From the NCBI GenBank assembly GCA_022385805.1, contig MU277720.1, forward strand, positions 174,678 through 238,677: 64,000 nt of DNA, read 5' to 3'. The stretch comes from Pilatotrama ljubarskyi. Its lineage: Eukaryota; Basidiomycota; Agaricomycetes; Polyporales; Polyporaceae. The stretch's first letter is position 1. Every line of letters begins with the position of its first letter. Below the pieces are notes generated by a model. That model searched no databases and was not told the origin of the DNA. It was given only the letters and a program-made list of their open reading frames with translations. Positions 35,601-47,954 of this stretch are shown piece after piece. Both the position numbers and the translations under genes were made by a program.

Positions 35601-38208
35601 TCAAGTTGAGGCGTCGGCCTCCCAGGCTGCGGGCTGCGGCCACCGTTTCTCTTGCCAGCCCAGGAAGAGCTTCGATACGTGCGGATCGTCCTTCCTGAGG
35701 TCGTCGTTCACGCAAAGGAGCGCGAGCTCTGAGTTTGCGTCGATCACCTTGAGCGCGTTGCGAACTTGCGGCAGGCTCAGCAATCGCTCGAAGACGGATG
35801 GGGTGTCGCCTGCGAAGGCCATTAGCTGTAGGATCCTCGGCAGCACCTAATGGCAACGGACGTACCGATGATGTAGCGGTACCGCTGGAGGAGCATGAGC
35901 GACCAATCGCGGACGCTGGTCGTATGCGCATCTTTCATGACGTCCCGAAGAGCGAACCGGCCATCATGCCAATCGCTCACAAGCGGAAGATGGGGAATGA
36001 ACCCTTCTGGTCCTGGCAAGGGGTCCTCTATAGGCACGCGACGCTCCTCTGAAGGCAGAAAGGCAGAGAGACCTAGAGGTCCACTGGCTTTGACCAGGGC
36101 CAGCATCACTGGACGGGTATTAGCAGCGTCCTTGGAGGTCGGCCTAGATCTACATACTGCAGTCGCCGCACTCATACCGGTCGAACGCGATGTGCTTGAA
36201 GACGTCGCTTGCGCCCGCGGGGCCACCATCCGCGCCTTTGACGTTAAAGCACTCGTCGCGCTTCATAGTGCATGCCGGGCGGGTATCGTTCAGAGTGAAC
36301 GAGGGCCATCCACGGCTCCCTTTCAAGCCAAAGTGACCGTACGCGTACCCGTCTAGTGATGCTGTATGTCGATCGATCGTCAGATGAGCGAGAGCGAATG
36401 CGAGGGGATCGAGACGACAGACTGACAAAACTGATACACAGTGCGGATGTTGGTCTCGTATCCTGCCTCCTTCAGATTGGCCGCGACGCGGACCGGATCC
36501 AGGGTTTCGCGCGGGTACGACTCCACATGCAGCTCATTGCTTCCATCGTCCAGGCCGCCAAGCTCACGCCATGCTCGCGCCGTCTGCTCCTCTCCCCAAG
36601 TGTCATCCAGTCCGCCGATACGGCCGACTGTCCAGCTCCACAGGAGGGCCTCACGGGCGCGCTCGACGATGTAGTGCGCGTGCATGAACATGTTGTAAAA
36701 GTCGCCGTCGCCGCCCTCCGTCTCGCGGAAGGCGTGCGTCGCGGTCTTGGCTATCGCGTCGGGCCAGACGAGGGCGAGTTCCTGGATCATCGCGAACGAG
36801 ACAGCCTTCGCTTCGTGGACGACGTAGGGCCGATGTCGCGCGCCGAAGCGGTTGCCTGGGCAGCGGGAGAAGCGTGAGCTATGCGACGGCCGGTGAGGGA
36901 GTGCTGCGGCGCGTACTGAGTAGCCAGTTGGACTCGCCCATGCTGCGCCATTCGCCCTGAACGTGGTCATCGGGCTTATCGGGCGATACCTGGAGCCCCT
37001 CCTGCAATCGGAGTACTATCCCGTACGCTACAGAGCCATCAGATGTATATCCTAGAGAGCAAAACGGACCGCATACGTGATGTGTAGAAGCTGGCGGGCG
37101 TGAGCGGCGTCATCATGTAGAAATCATCATTCTGCGTTGGGTTGCGATCAGTCAAACCTGCGCCTGCCACGATCGAAAGGTGCGGACCATGTAGATGCTG
37201 CGGGGTTGTAGATAAGTCAACGGACGATGAACTATCAGAGTTGTAGAACGCACAATGATTCAGAAACATCCTGGAGATGGCTGAACTGGGACTCTATAGC
37301 GTAGCTACGCGCTAGGTCAGTAAACGATCACTGCACTGGCCGATGATGAACAGACCTGTTGAATATGGTATCATTATAGGGCTCGAAGAAATGCGCATGA
37401 TGGGTGAGCGACAGCTGAACGTTGCCGTCTTGCCAGGGAGTCGAGTAGTCGGATGTCTGGAGCCACTGGGGCTGAAGGCCAAGCCTCCAGTAGCCGGGCC
37501 CTGGGTCGGGGAAAGACTGGTTGGAGAAGTCCTTTTCGGGATAGTAGAAGTCGGAGGTGAGGATGCGGAAGCGGTTGGTGTATGGACGGAAGTTGTCGAG
37601 CACGGAGCGGACGGAGTGGCGGAGCTCGTCGTGGTCGCTGGTCGTGCAGGGTGAGGGTTGGGAGTGGGAGAGGGGAAGAAACGCGCGCACCGGAACATAC
37701 GGGAGGGATTGTTTTTCTTGATGGGCCTATACGGATCGTCATCGGTGAAACGACTCACTGCACGGTCTCTGGCATCCGTGAAGAGGGGATCGGAGCCGTT
37801 TACCCAGGTCCATACGACGTCCATAGGGATTGGGCCGAAGGAGTCGTGGCATAGCTGGCCGGAGGAGTAGTAGGCGTCTAGGCAGTGGGATGGGAGGTCG
37901 CGGACGGGACGTAGGGTGGGACGTGCTGCCTGGGGCAGGGAGTCTGGGACGGGGATGGCGATGTAGGAGGGCTGGTAGTGGGGGTCTATGTGGAGGTCGT
38001 AGTCTTCGTAGTCGTAGTCGTCATGGTGTCCGGCAGAGACCTTGAGGAAGACGATAAAGGTGAGGAGGGAAGTGGCAGCGACGAGGGCGTATATGGCGCG
38101 TCTGCGGGTGAAATGGGCGCGGAAGGAGGGTTGTGGCGGGCGCTTTGGTGTCCAGGCGAACTCGTCGGGAGAGATTTGGGAGAGGGGGATGTAGGTTGCG
38201 GAGGTCAT
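35601..38208 (-). CDS. Stealth-family glycan phosphotransferase (XPT1/GNPTAB-like)
   Basis: Type II membrane enzyme, probably Golgi, of the Stealth family. Relatives are human GlcNAc-1-phosphotransferase and the Cryptococcus xylosylphosphotransferase Xpt1, which modifies protein O-glycans. The start at 38,208 reads MTSATYIPLSQIS. A transmembrane anchor (IYALVAATSLLTFIVFL) is followed by Stealth CR1 PMDVVWTWVNGSDPLF, CR2 DELRHSVRSVLDNFRPYTN, and CR3 QNDDFYMMTPLTPASFYTS, then FGARHRPYVVHEAKAVSF. A Cys-rich stretch (CFNVKGADGG, RYECGDC) and a tail containing ELALLCVNDDLRKDDP end the protein. Several introns split these blocks. The acceptor/donor sugar cannot be told from sequence. Confidence 0.88.
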
Positions 38209-38749
38209 GAGAGTGGGGTGGGCATGCGCGGAGGAGGGAGGAGGGGGTGGTCGTGTGAGCGCGGAATATGATCATTTAACACGGAGAGGGAGCGGAGACG
38301 CTGGCGATCTGGAGAAGACGATGGTTGAGATCAGGGACGATTTCGCGGCATCAGCGAGCAGAAACAAGCTGCGTTCACACCGAGTCCACCGCCAGCGCTG
38401 CGGATGCCGGCTGCTCGCTTCATGCGTGTGCTGCGTGCCGCACGGTCGGATGCGGGGAGCTCGCACTTACTCTGGCCTGCAGAATGCGTCGCACAGCGAG
38501 CTCATCGGGCTGAGCGGGCGCAAGGTGGCCGTGCTCGCCGTGTGGGATGCGGAGGGCGGGTGCCAAGACGTCGACGAGGACGACGAGGACGACGACAAAC
38601 GACCGTTGCCTGTTCAGGATGCCTGCCGAACCGGCATCTCGGCACACCCGGCGTCTACATCAGCGTCTGCTCTTGGCACCCCCGCGCCGATCACCCTCAG
38701 CTGCACAAGACAAGCCCAGAGCAAGAAAGATATCATATTTCGTACACTC
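38209..38749. other. Stealth gene promoter and RRP6 3' flank
   Basis: 541 bp between two minus-strand genes. Nothing further was recognised. Reading frames on the plus strand here are antisense or chance frames. Confidence 0.4.
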
Positions 38750-41700
38750 TCAGCGGAACGTGCGCGACTGGTTCCCGCTCTTCACCTCGCTGTGCGCCTT
38801 CGGTGGTGCCGGGAAGTTCCCGTAGAACGACGTCCCAGTCCCTGTTCATCCAGTCAGCCATCGCCCCATACACCGTCAGCGATCCATCCTCACCTTTGCC
38901 CTGCCTCTGCTTCTTCCTCCCTCCCCGCACCTCCGTCCTCTCGTGGTCTGACCCCTCGTCCAGGATATTCGACACCGACCCGTAGTCAAACGCCGCCACC
39001 TCCTCTTCCGCTTCCCCGTCGTCTGCCCTCGACCCCGCAGCGTTCCCGCCGCTCGTGCTTTTCTCCCCGCCCCGCTTCCGCTTCTTCCGCTTCGTCTGTC
39101 CCACAACCACTATCGTGTCGTCCGCTCCCTCCGGCATTTTCCCTCGTCGTCCAGCCGGCACGAACGGTATCTCAACCGTCTCCTCCGTCTTCAGAACGCC
39201 CTCGTCCCCATCCTCCACCGCCACTTCCGCCCTCTGCGGCTCAACCATCTTTGGCACGGCAGGTGCAATCATCAGCGTCCGGTGAATACGCGTCGCAGCC
39301 TCGATGAATCGAGGCCGTCGCACGGCTTCATCTCTTATCGCATCCTATTCACGCCATCCCCATGTTAGCAGCGCCACACAGCTTGCGGTCACAGGAACAC
39401 CCACCTCAACTCGTGTCCCTAGCAGACTGCTTCCTGCTGCGACCAGCAACGGCGCTGTGGGCGACCGCGCCGTTCGCCGTAACGACGGTCCAAACAGCCT
39501 CGATGACGTCGCAGTCACATCGGCCACTGACGGTCGTGTGAGCACCACGTCCTCGCACCTTCCTAATGAGTTCGAGCAGCACACACCCTTTGACCACAAT
39601 GAATGTAATGCGGCGCTTCCAGTGGGCGTTGGTGACTTCGGCACCTCCGCGGCCGTCTCTCCGTCATCATCAATCGTCATCGCCACCTCCGCTGGCGCGC
39701 TCGGCGCTGCCTCTTTTGAATGGGACTCAGCGGAGCCGGCCGTGCCGAGAGTTCTCCGTACGGTCTCGCGTATCGCATCCAGCAATTCCTTGGCACGCCG
39801 CCGAATGACTGGCGGCACGGGATGGAACACCGACAGCAACGCCGCCATGTCGGCCGGCGTACGCTCCGCAAGCGTGAACAGGTAGTGGTTCGGCAGCACG
39901 TATCTGTCGGCGGTGTTCAGCGGGCGATGCGCCCACACCGCTCTTCGTGGCACTCACCTTGTGCTCTCGTCCTCCTCTCGTGCGACGCGGTCGCGCCAAG
40001 CGTGCACCGTCCGGTATACTTCGCGCTGGACGTTGGCTGCAGCACCTTCTCGGTCCGAAGACACAGCCATGAGCGTCGTCTTGTTCCATTTGCGCGCAAG
40101 CGTGTCCCATCCGCCAGGCCCGCTGCCGCCCTCGGCATCGTAAAACTCCTTCTCGTACACCCGCAGCGCGGTCTCTTCCGAACGCGAGAGGACCTCGCGG
40201 ACGAGCGCGTGAGACGGAGGGAAGGTCGACTCGGGGGTGTCAATAGCGCTGGAAGAACTCGGACTCTGCGCGCGAGACTGTGCACGCGACTGGGCGCGGT
40301 CGAGCAGGGCGTTCCGGAGGTTGTCGTAGATATACAACAGGAAATGGGTATCCGAGCGGGCATATTGCAGCATTTCCTCTGGTAGAGGGCTGGAGAAGCG
40401 ACCTCGGTCAATATTGCCGTTCCAGCGACGAGACGGACGGCATACCGTATTCGCCAATCGGCAAGTTGGTACCGCTTGTCCGCAGTATAATCGCAGTACA
40501 TCTCGAGCAACGTCGCAAGCCCATGCCGGGGGAAATCTGCCGTCGATCGTCAGGGGGTGTACGGCGCACGTGAGATGAGACGAACCTAGCACTTTCGAGG
40601 CGTGGTAGGTGTCGAAGAGGTTGACGACGTAGAGGTTGAAGTCTTGCTGCAGCCAGACAATATCGCTCTCTGCGCCGTGGAAGACCTTGACGATGTTTGG
40701 GTCGGTGAAGACCTCGTTCAACTCCTCCATCTCGTCTCGCAGTGCGAGCGCGTCCACGACAAAGTCCTCCGCACGGGTGCTGATCTGCATGAGGCAAACA
40801 AAGCCACCGAAGGTTCGGTAGCTGTGGTATTCGAGATCGACCGCTATCTCGCTCGCACCACGTAGCTTGTCGAGCATGACGGCAAACTCTTCCGGGGTGG
40901 ATACCCACGAAAACGGCGTCTGATCAAACGACTTTGGTGCGGTCGGTGGAGCAGCGTTGAACATGCGGGACGGATAGGAGATGTGCTTGATCTCGTAGTG
41001 GTAGGGATGAAGGCTGGTGAAGGTCAGTCAAGTCCAAGCGGGCACAATACGCAAACTCACGAGCTGGAGGAGCTCTCCTCGTCACCTTCGTCCTCCTGCA
41101 CGGTGTAGCCGAGCGGTACCTTTGCGTTGTACTTGTGGCGTAGAGTGGGACGCCAGAGAGCGTCGTTGCTGTTGTCGACCTTCCTCTTGAAGGAGAGCTG
41201 AGGCTTGGCGAGGTGGGACGCATGCTGCAGAGCGGGGTCGAGACGACCTGGGGGAACGTTGCTCTTCTTTGGCTGGAGATGCGTGAGGATTTGAAGGTTC
41301 CGTTTGCGAGAGCGGGGCCTCTTACCTTTGGGGCTGCAGCGGGAGCCGCGTTCACTGCGATTGCAGGCGCTTTCGAGTGACCGAGGAAATCATCGAGCCC
41401 AATGTCCTATAGGTGCGATGTAAGCAAGGCACGTCGGGTTATATGCGAAAACGTACAGCACGCTCAAGGAGTTGGTCCATGGTGTCGACCACGAGAGAGT
41501 GGAAGTGATCGGCGACATCGTCCTGGGAATCAAGGCGCGCCTTGCCTTTTCCACGGGCGTCGGCGGAGCTGCTCGCGGTGGACGCGAGGCTGAGCAGCTT
41601 GTTGGTGAGGGAGAGGACACGCGCAGAGCATTGGTCGAGTTCCCTGGCGAAGTCTGGATGGACAGAACGGTGGAACGGGATGTCGGCTGGAAGTCCGAGA

Positions 41701-41789
41701 GCTGCGCGGGTCGCTTTGAGGGCCGCGCCCTGAAGCTGAGTGTTATAGTCGTTGAACGACGCAGGCGAGAGGTCGGAAGAGCTGGACAT
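38750..41789 (-). CDS. RRP6: Nuclear exosome 3'-5' exoribonuclease RRP6
   Basis: Distributive 3'-5' RNase of the nuclear exosome that processes rRNA/snoRNA and degrades aberrant RNA. The start at 41,789 reads [16 protein letters not shown] and the N-terminal PMC2NT domain binds the Rrp47 partner. The DEDD-Y exonuclease has motif [16 protein letters not shown], motif [30 protein letters not shown], and motif [19 protein letters not shown]. The HRDC domain contains [18 protein letters not shown] basic, acidic-patterned tail ([27 protein letters not shown]) follows. The last intron is 38,842-38,893 (GTGAGG...AACAG). Splicing it gives [20 protein letters not shown] and ends SRTFR at 38,750, a family-typical end; reading through would give an unrelated tail. 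Confidence 0.93.
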
Positions 41790-41955
41790 CGTCTTCCGGA
41801 GCGTCGGGCGCGGCGGCGAGAACGAGAGTGACACTCGACGACGGCGAAGTGCATTCTCTGAATTTTCGGAGGCGCCCGCACGTGCCGGGCCGCGTCTGCC
41901 GCCGCCCACTCGTCTGCGCGTCCGCCGCCGTCTCTCGCTCGCTCGCACTCACCCC
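41790..41955. promoter_or_regulatory. Bidirectional promoter RRP6 / RPAP3
   Basis: Only 166 bp separate two divergent start codons of RNA-machinery genes. The stretch is GC-rich with no TATA box, fitting a shared housekeeping promoter. Confidence 0.6.
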
Positions 41956-43453
41956 ATGTCCGCCAAAGCCCAGGCCGAGAAGGACAAGGTGTGTTCTCCT
42001 GCGTTGCTGAGATTCACCTGCGCTCATCTGCCGTTTCAGGGGAACGCGGCTTTCAAGGCCGGCGACTTTCCAAAGGCGATCGGCCACTACACCGCGGCCT
42101 TCCTCTCTGACCCTTCCAACCCGACCTATACGCTCAACCGCGCAGCTGCGTATCTCAAACTCGGCAAGTACGTGCGTGATCGTCTCACGCGCTGTCGTCG
42201 CTCGCCCTTCTTTACCTATATGCGTCAGGTATGAGGACGCGGAGAGGGACTGCGATGCCGTACTCCGCATCGACGGCCAGAACGTGAAAGGGCTCTTCAG
42301 GAGGGGCCAGGCGCGCGCCGCTCTGCAGAAACTTCAACAGGCAGAAAAAGGTATGTCCCCGTCAGCCACTACTGCAGCTTGTCCCTCACGCCCTGAGAGA
42401 CTTCGCGGAGGTGCTGAGACTCGACGCCGCCAATCAGGCCGCCAAGCAAGAGTTGAAAACCGTCCAGGACCTCCTGAAGGCTGCGCCGCAACGACCGTTG
42501 CAAGTGCGTATGCGACCTTCTCTATCGTTCTTGTTGCCGACGTCTTATACAGAGGACTCCTATCGATGTCTCCACAATCAACCCGCAAATCTCTGGTCTT
42601 GCCGCCCAACAGACAGCCTCTGTCAAACGTCGGAGAATTCCAATACAAATCATTGAACCTGGCCAGCCTGCTGCATCGCCCCAGGCCGTCAAGTCCCCAA
42701 GCGAGCCTGCTAACGGCACTCTACTCGCGGCGATATCTTCACGTCCGCTCAGCCCACCTTCGGAACCATCACATTCTGCCCCTGTGCCGGTCCCTGCTGA
42801 CTCTGTACCGTCTTCGTCCGGTGCCTCCGAAGAGCCTCCGCGGAAACCGCCACAGACTTTCCGCGAAGCAAAGGCAGCTCGAGAAGGTGTGCGTGTCCAT
42901 GGCGGGGTATTCAAAGCAGACGGCACGCGCAAGCTCTTCACTTCCCATCCTTCGGATCGAACAGGACAGCCTGCAAGTGCGAGTAGTCCCAAGCGGGATC
43001 CACCACAAACTCTGGTAGCGTTCATGAGCCTCTGGAAGTCCCTGGACAATGACGAAGAACGATGGGAAGTACTTCGTGTAAGCATTCATCGTCCGTTCTC
43101 ATCCATGCATCCTTGTCTCACACCCTACCCAGCAAATCCCCGCTCTCCGGTTACCGGTGCTGTTCAAGACGTCGCTGGACCCGACCATCTTAGCAGCCAT
43201 TCTCAAAACCATTCGTATCGCGCTGGCTGCACTACCCAGCGACACAGAGCGACTACAAGTTGCACGCGCATACATGGTCAACCTACCCCGTGTCCCACGT
43301 TTCAGCACCGTGTCGCTCATGATGAGTGCCGAGGAGCGCATGCATGCGCAGGTTATTTGGGACATGCTAGGCCGTTATCAGGGTGAAGGCGTGGAGGGCC
43401 AGATGGAGCAGCGGAAAGAAGAAGGTTCCAAGTCTGCCTGGGGATGCACGTAA
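41956..43453 (+). CDS. RPAP3-like TPR protein (R2TP co-chaperone)
   Basis: Hsp90 co-chaperone of the R2TP/Rvb complex that assembles RNA polymerase II, snoRNPs and PIKK kinases. The start is MSAKAQAEKDK at 41,956. Three TPR motifs make one domain: GNAAFKAGDFPKAIGHYTAA, NRAAAYLKLGKYEDAERDCD, VKGLFRRGQARAAL. A Pro/Ser-rich linker follows. The C-terminal RPAP3_C domain has AFMSLWKSLDNDEERWEVL spliced to RQIPALRLPVLFKTSLDP and ILAAILKTIRIALAAL. About five short introns are visible. TPR plus RPAP3_C distinguishes RPAP3 from the shorter yeast Tah1. The gene shares a promoter with RRP6. Stop at 43,453. Confidence 0.9.
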
Positions 43454-43552
43454 TACTGCGTTGTCATACAGAGTTTCTCCGATAGCTCCCAACACCAGAT
43501 ACCAGGCTTGGCTTTCATAGCTTTTTTGCTTATGTCTGAGGTGCGGGCAGTA

Positions 43553-43580
43553 TTATTACTGTTGCAAAAAAGTTGACACA
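43553..43580. repeat. MITE terminal stub
   Basis: Ttattactgttgcaaaaaag followed by ttgacac matches the outer end of the MITE TIR family (TTATTACYGTTTGCATAA...GTTGTCAC) with small deletions. No partner end lies nearby. Confidence 0.5.
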
Positions 43581-44149
43581 TCTGCAGAGCTCACTGCTCA
43601 GGCATTGGTGTTGTTTTTGTGCTAACACGACCTTTTCTAGATGCAATACCAGGTCCTCACCATCAAGCTATGTGTTCCTGGACACGAATGTGGACAGGTC
43701 TTGCATCTCACTAATTGATAAAAGGTGGATCAAAACGTCGCGTGGAAAGCGCATGTGGTCAGCCCTACCTGCGCCGATTCCGAGTCAATCACTTTGCAAC
43801 TCAACATTGTGGTTTACGTGTCCAGGTCTCCCCGGAGGGCCATGTGTATGTGCAAGTTATCACACTATATATCAGACAAAAAGGAGATGACTACCTTGTG
43901 CAATGTTGGCTATGTACAGTAGCAACCATAGTCCTGTCAAAACCCCCCACTTATGTATCCACCATAGTGAACTGCACAGCTATGTAACCGCCTATAACTT
44001 TGCTGTAGTGCTGGTGTAGCCCTGGTTGCAGCTGGTTGCAGTCATAACTTTCTCTCAATATCTTTCAACAATGATAGCATTTCAAGTATATTTGCTGGAA
44101 TGTAAGTCATACTACATAATATGAGGAAGATGATAACATGCAAGAGCGA

Positions 44150-44775
44150 CATTGATGAAAACCCATGAAAAAGTGAATGGAACTAGGCAAGCAGTGGCAG
44201 GAGTGACAGCTGGAGGTAAGGCTCACAGCGATGAGAGGCCAGAGTCAAAGGGATAATATGACAGCAGATGCAAAGGAGAGCACAGATCATGACAGGGCAG
44301 AGCAGATAATGGCAGTGAGAGCAAACTGCAGCAGGAAAAGCATATGATAACAAAGGCAATGGTAAGACAAAGGCACTTCAAGTGCAGAGAGAGGCACAAA
44401 CAACACATGTGTTAGTGTGTTAGGACATGTGTCATAGGCGGTGGGCAGAGGGAGAGCAGGAGTTCTGAGGGAGTTTTGGAGGAGTTTCTGCAATGGTATG
44501 GGAGTGGGGACTTTGGAAAAACTATTAATAATGGCCTGAGGAGCCTCGTCTAGTGTCTCCTATTTCCTAGAGTACACTGACAAGGTTACGGGAAGCCTAA
44601 AGAAGTTCTGATGCAGAAGAGAACAGGGTTCCAAGAAAAGAGGGGCGGAGTTGGAGGAAGGGGGTTGATTGACCCAGGGTAAGTACAGGAGTAAGAATGA
44701 GGAAGTAATGAGTTGTCTGAACTGAGGCAAAGGCTACTTCCAGTGCACTATTTATACTAACTAGTCTTGATCGAC
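44150..44775. repeat. Repeat C, copy 1
   Basis: Similar to 60,430-60,976. Shared blocks include gggtaagtacaggagtaag, gtctgaactgaggcaaagg followed by ctacttccag, and ctatttatactaacta. The left edge is blurred. A TATA-like ctatttata near the right end suggests an LTR or other promoter-bearing repeat. Boundaries and class are unknown. Confidence 0.6.
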
Positions 44776-45326
44776 AAGAAAGGGTCTTACATCACGAGTG
44801 TCAGACTTCCGGGAACTACGAGGGCTGATGATACAAGACAAGGGAAAGGATAAACTAGTAAGGGCACATATGATGTCAGATGGGAAAGGTCTTGAATGGA
44901 TGCTAAGTAAGGAAAGTGCAGACATTCAAAGAAAGTCCTGTCTGAAACTCCTGTGGGGAGTTCCGGTGGAGGTTCTGCCCTCTGGTACTGTAGTAAATCA
45001 CTCAATTCAACACCACCTATAACCCGTGACATGTTCTTCTTGGGTGACTGATTCGATACAAACACAGCCGAAGACCATGACAGCATGTCCTTTTCGACAA
45101 AAGATGGGTGCACACAATAGCGCACTGCTCCGAAGTGCCCATAAGTGCCCAAATACGGTCGACAATGGCCTCTGTGACCAATGATGGACAGCCAAATTTT
45201 GACAATTCTGGTCCCCTGTGACATGTAACATGCCAAACTAAGTGAATTGCTACAGTAGTACGAGACATGACAGCAATATACTACCTGCCTCTGTGGCTTG
45301 AGTGAGATTGCCTCAATAGTGATGAA

Positions 45327-45580
45327 TTACTACCAAAATAATTGTAACGTGACTGGTATGGCTTGGCCTGTGGCATCCCTCCTCAAAAATCTGTAGTTCA
45401 GTACAAAGTTTCTCAAAAATTTTGATTTCTCTTGTAGTCAGTTCAGTAAGTCTTTTATGTTTTTATATAAAAAATCAGCTATTTCCATGAGCTCTGTGAG
45501 CTGTAACAATTTTTTGACATCTGGAATGCGGTCTGGAGAGCCAATGTGTCACGTGACAACTTTTATGCAAATGGTAATAA
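45327..45580. mobile_element. MITE copy A (254 bp, internally deleted)
   Basis: Left end ttactaccaaaataattg then taacgtgac; right end gtcacgtgacaactttta then tgcaaatggtaataa. The interior shares ccctcctcaaaaatctgta, cttgtagtcagttca and ccatgagctctgtgagctgt with the other copies. It lacks the central part found in copies B and C. Confidence 0.75.
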
Positions 45581-46356
45581 GTGTTGAATTCGATCACTAA
45601 GTAGCTATACTTGCTGAATGAAGCCTACTATTGCCACACCAGGTGATTTGCTGATTGCTGACTGGTCACTTGCTGCTGATCTCTTGATCTGGTTGATTGA
45701 TTCTATTCTCCTTTTTCGCATGCCTCATCGGCTCAGTATAGATACTGTTCCAGGAGTGTGCTTACTAATGTATAGTACGAACATCAGCAAACAAGTAATT
45801 TGAAATATATAAAGTGCCCTCAGGCCATTCTGACTCATTCCAGCCCCTATGATATCTCATATTATGTGCTTTGAGCTTTTTGATTTGTTCGAGGCTTGTT
45901 CTGAGTCATTCTGAGCCTAGGTTGGCCTGGGCTGGTCTATCATGACTACAGAAATATCATGAATTCCCTGCCTTGACCCATTATTTGTGTGATTATAGCC
46001 CTAGTGGTTCGTCTGTTCTTCTTAAGCATTGTGTACATCCTCAGGACCTCAGTTGAGACTCTAGGTATGTCTGCACCTTGCTTATAGACCATTTATGGTG
46101 ACTCTGGAATGGCTGAAATAACCCTGAGAAAGCAAAAAAGCCACCTCATCTGGACTAGAGCATGTATTGGATACAATGACAATGCACGAGGTTTTTCAGA
46201 GTGTTGATAGAGGCTGGAGGAGGGCACATTGATGCTGCAGGACAGGTATTCATAGAGATTCATATGACAGGCATGCTTAGGGTGTGGTTTTGCAGCCCAC
46301 TAATGGTGTATGCCATCTTGGAGCATTTCTTTGTACCTGTTAGGGATGTGCTGGCG

Positions 46357-47426
46357 TTATTACTGTTTGCATAAATGTTGTCACGTGTTAGCACCCGTGC
46401 AGCTGAGTACCATTCCGATTCCGATTCCGCTTTGGTTCCGATAATTCTGATCGGAACCCGATACGTACTCGTCATCATCGGCGGTGAAACTAACCCGCCC
46501 CTTACTCCACGTGATCCTGGCCCTCGCTCCATCTGATCCCGTACCCATCTTCCCTCCGCAGTCACTTGTTACAAACCCGAACCTTACTTACTTCTTACTA
46601 TATAAGCTTCGGAATCTATAGGGTAGTTCTTCAGTTCAGATATCTTGTATACCTACCTTCTGTTCTCATCTGTATCTCCTCTGGAATAATATTCTGTATC
46701 CTCCTCCTTCAGTCCGATCATTCCGATCCAATCCAATTCCGGAACTCTGCCTTCGCACTCGACAAGTTCTGCGAACTTGTACTTGTCCTCTGTCGACCTC
46801 TATCCCCAGTGTCCAACTGGGACCAGCCTCGGCCCGATCTACCTCCAACCGGTCCGACCGTACCGACTTCGGAACTGATAGATTACTCGCGTACTAAATA
46901 GAGGACCTAGGCTCTCAGTCGCGTTACTAATAGTTTCGCGTAGTCCTCATCCCGTGTCGGACTCTGATCGGATTCCGTTCCGTTCTGATTCCGGACTCCG
47001 GTCTTAACCCCACACGGTCTCTAACATCACGTGACCGCAATGGCTTCTCCCTCTTCGAAAAATCTGTAGCTCAGTAAAAGTCCCTCAAAAATCTTTATCT
47101 GTCTTGTAGCCAGTTTATTGGATTTTTATGCTTTGAGATTTATACAAATTGGGTGCAGAGGTGACCAGAAAGCATGCCAAATGGCCCAGGGTGATTATAA
47201 CAGCTTCAACTACCATGCACTGGGCCAGATGTACAATCTGGAGCGTGTGAGCCTCATTCCCCATCCAAAGTATACATCAGAGAATAGCATATAGTTTTGT
47301 TCTTTTTATAAGAAAAGAATCATCCATTTCCATGAGCTCTGTGAGCTGTAACGATTTTTTTGACATCCGGAATGTGGACTGGAGAGCTGATGTGTCACGT
47401 GACAACTTTTATGCAAACGGTAATAA
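46357..47426. mobile_element. MITE copy B, interrupted by a solo LTR
   Basis: Left end ttattactgtttgcataaat; right end ttttatgcaaacggtaataa. Removing the LTR (46,386-47,026) and one TSD restores the inner TIR palindrome GTCACGTGAC and a MITE of about 420 bp. The interior shares ggtgcagaggtgaccagaaa and gcatg with copy C. Confidence 0.85.
46386..47026 (+). mobile_element. Solo LTR of an LTR retrotransposon (641 bp)
   Basis: Begins TGTTAGCACCCGTG, ends CTCTAACA, so it has TG...CA ends within a short inverted repeat TGTTAG/CTAACA. It is flanked on both sides by the 5 bp target duplication TCACG (46,381-46,385 and 47,027-47,031). A promoter TATATAAG lies at 46,599. No internal retrotransposon genes are attached, so this is the product of LTR-LTR recombination. 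Confidence 0.9.
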
Positions 47427-47524
47427 TGAGTCCGAAGTGTGGAAATGTGGACTTCAAAGGTGCACATTGGAATTGGGGATGTTTGGACAGAGGCGCAGCA
47501 AAGGTGAGAACTTCAGCAAAGCTA

Positions 47525-47941
47525 TTAATACTGTTTGCATAAAAGTTGTTACCTGACCGGAATGGCTTCACCTGCGGTCTCCCTCCTCGAAAAAACTGTA
47601 GCTCAGTACAGAGTCCCATAAAGATCTTGATATGTCTTGTAGCCAGTTCATTGAATTTGTATGCTCTGAGATTGATATAAAATGGGTGCAGAGGTGACCA
47701 GAAAGCATGTCAAATGGCCCACTGTGGTTATAACAGCTTCAACTAGCAGGTGCTGGGCTCATGTCCAATCTGGAGTATTCAAGCCTCATTCTCCATCCAA
47801 AGTATACATAGCATATCAACTGATTACTTTTGGAATCATCCATTTCCATAAGCTCTGTGAGCTGAAACAATTTCTTGACATCCGGAATGCAGTCTGGTGA
47901 AAGAATGTGTCACATGACAACTTCTATGCAAATGGTAATAA
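47525..47941. mobile_element. MITE copy C (about 417 bp, full length)
   Basis: Left end ttaatactgtttgcataaaa then gttgttacctgac; right end gtcacatgacaacttctatg then caaatggtaataa. The interior is collinear with copy B. Repeat B begins just beyond its right end. Confidence 0.85.
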
Positions 47942-47954
47942 TAACCCACCTGAG

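Larger units (their letters stand above)
43454..45326. other. Start of AT-rich transposon graveyard
   Basis: No convincing gene. It includes a MITE stub (43,553-43,580) and the first copy of repeat C (about 44,150-44,775). Short frames here lack homology or codon structure. Confidence 0.5.

Noticed and set aside
38733..38842. Unspliced RRP6 C-terminus ending at 38,733
   Set aside because: Splicing a consensus 52 nt intron gives the family-typical end at 38,750.
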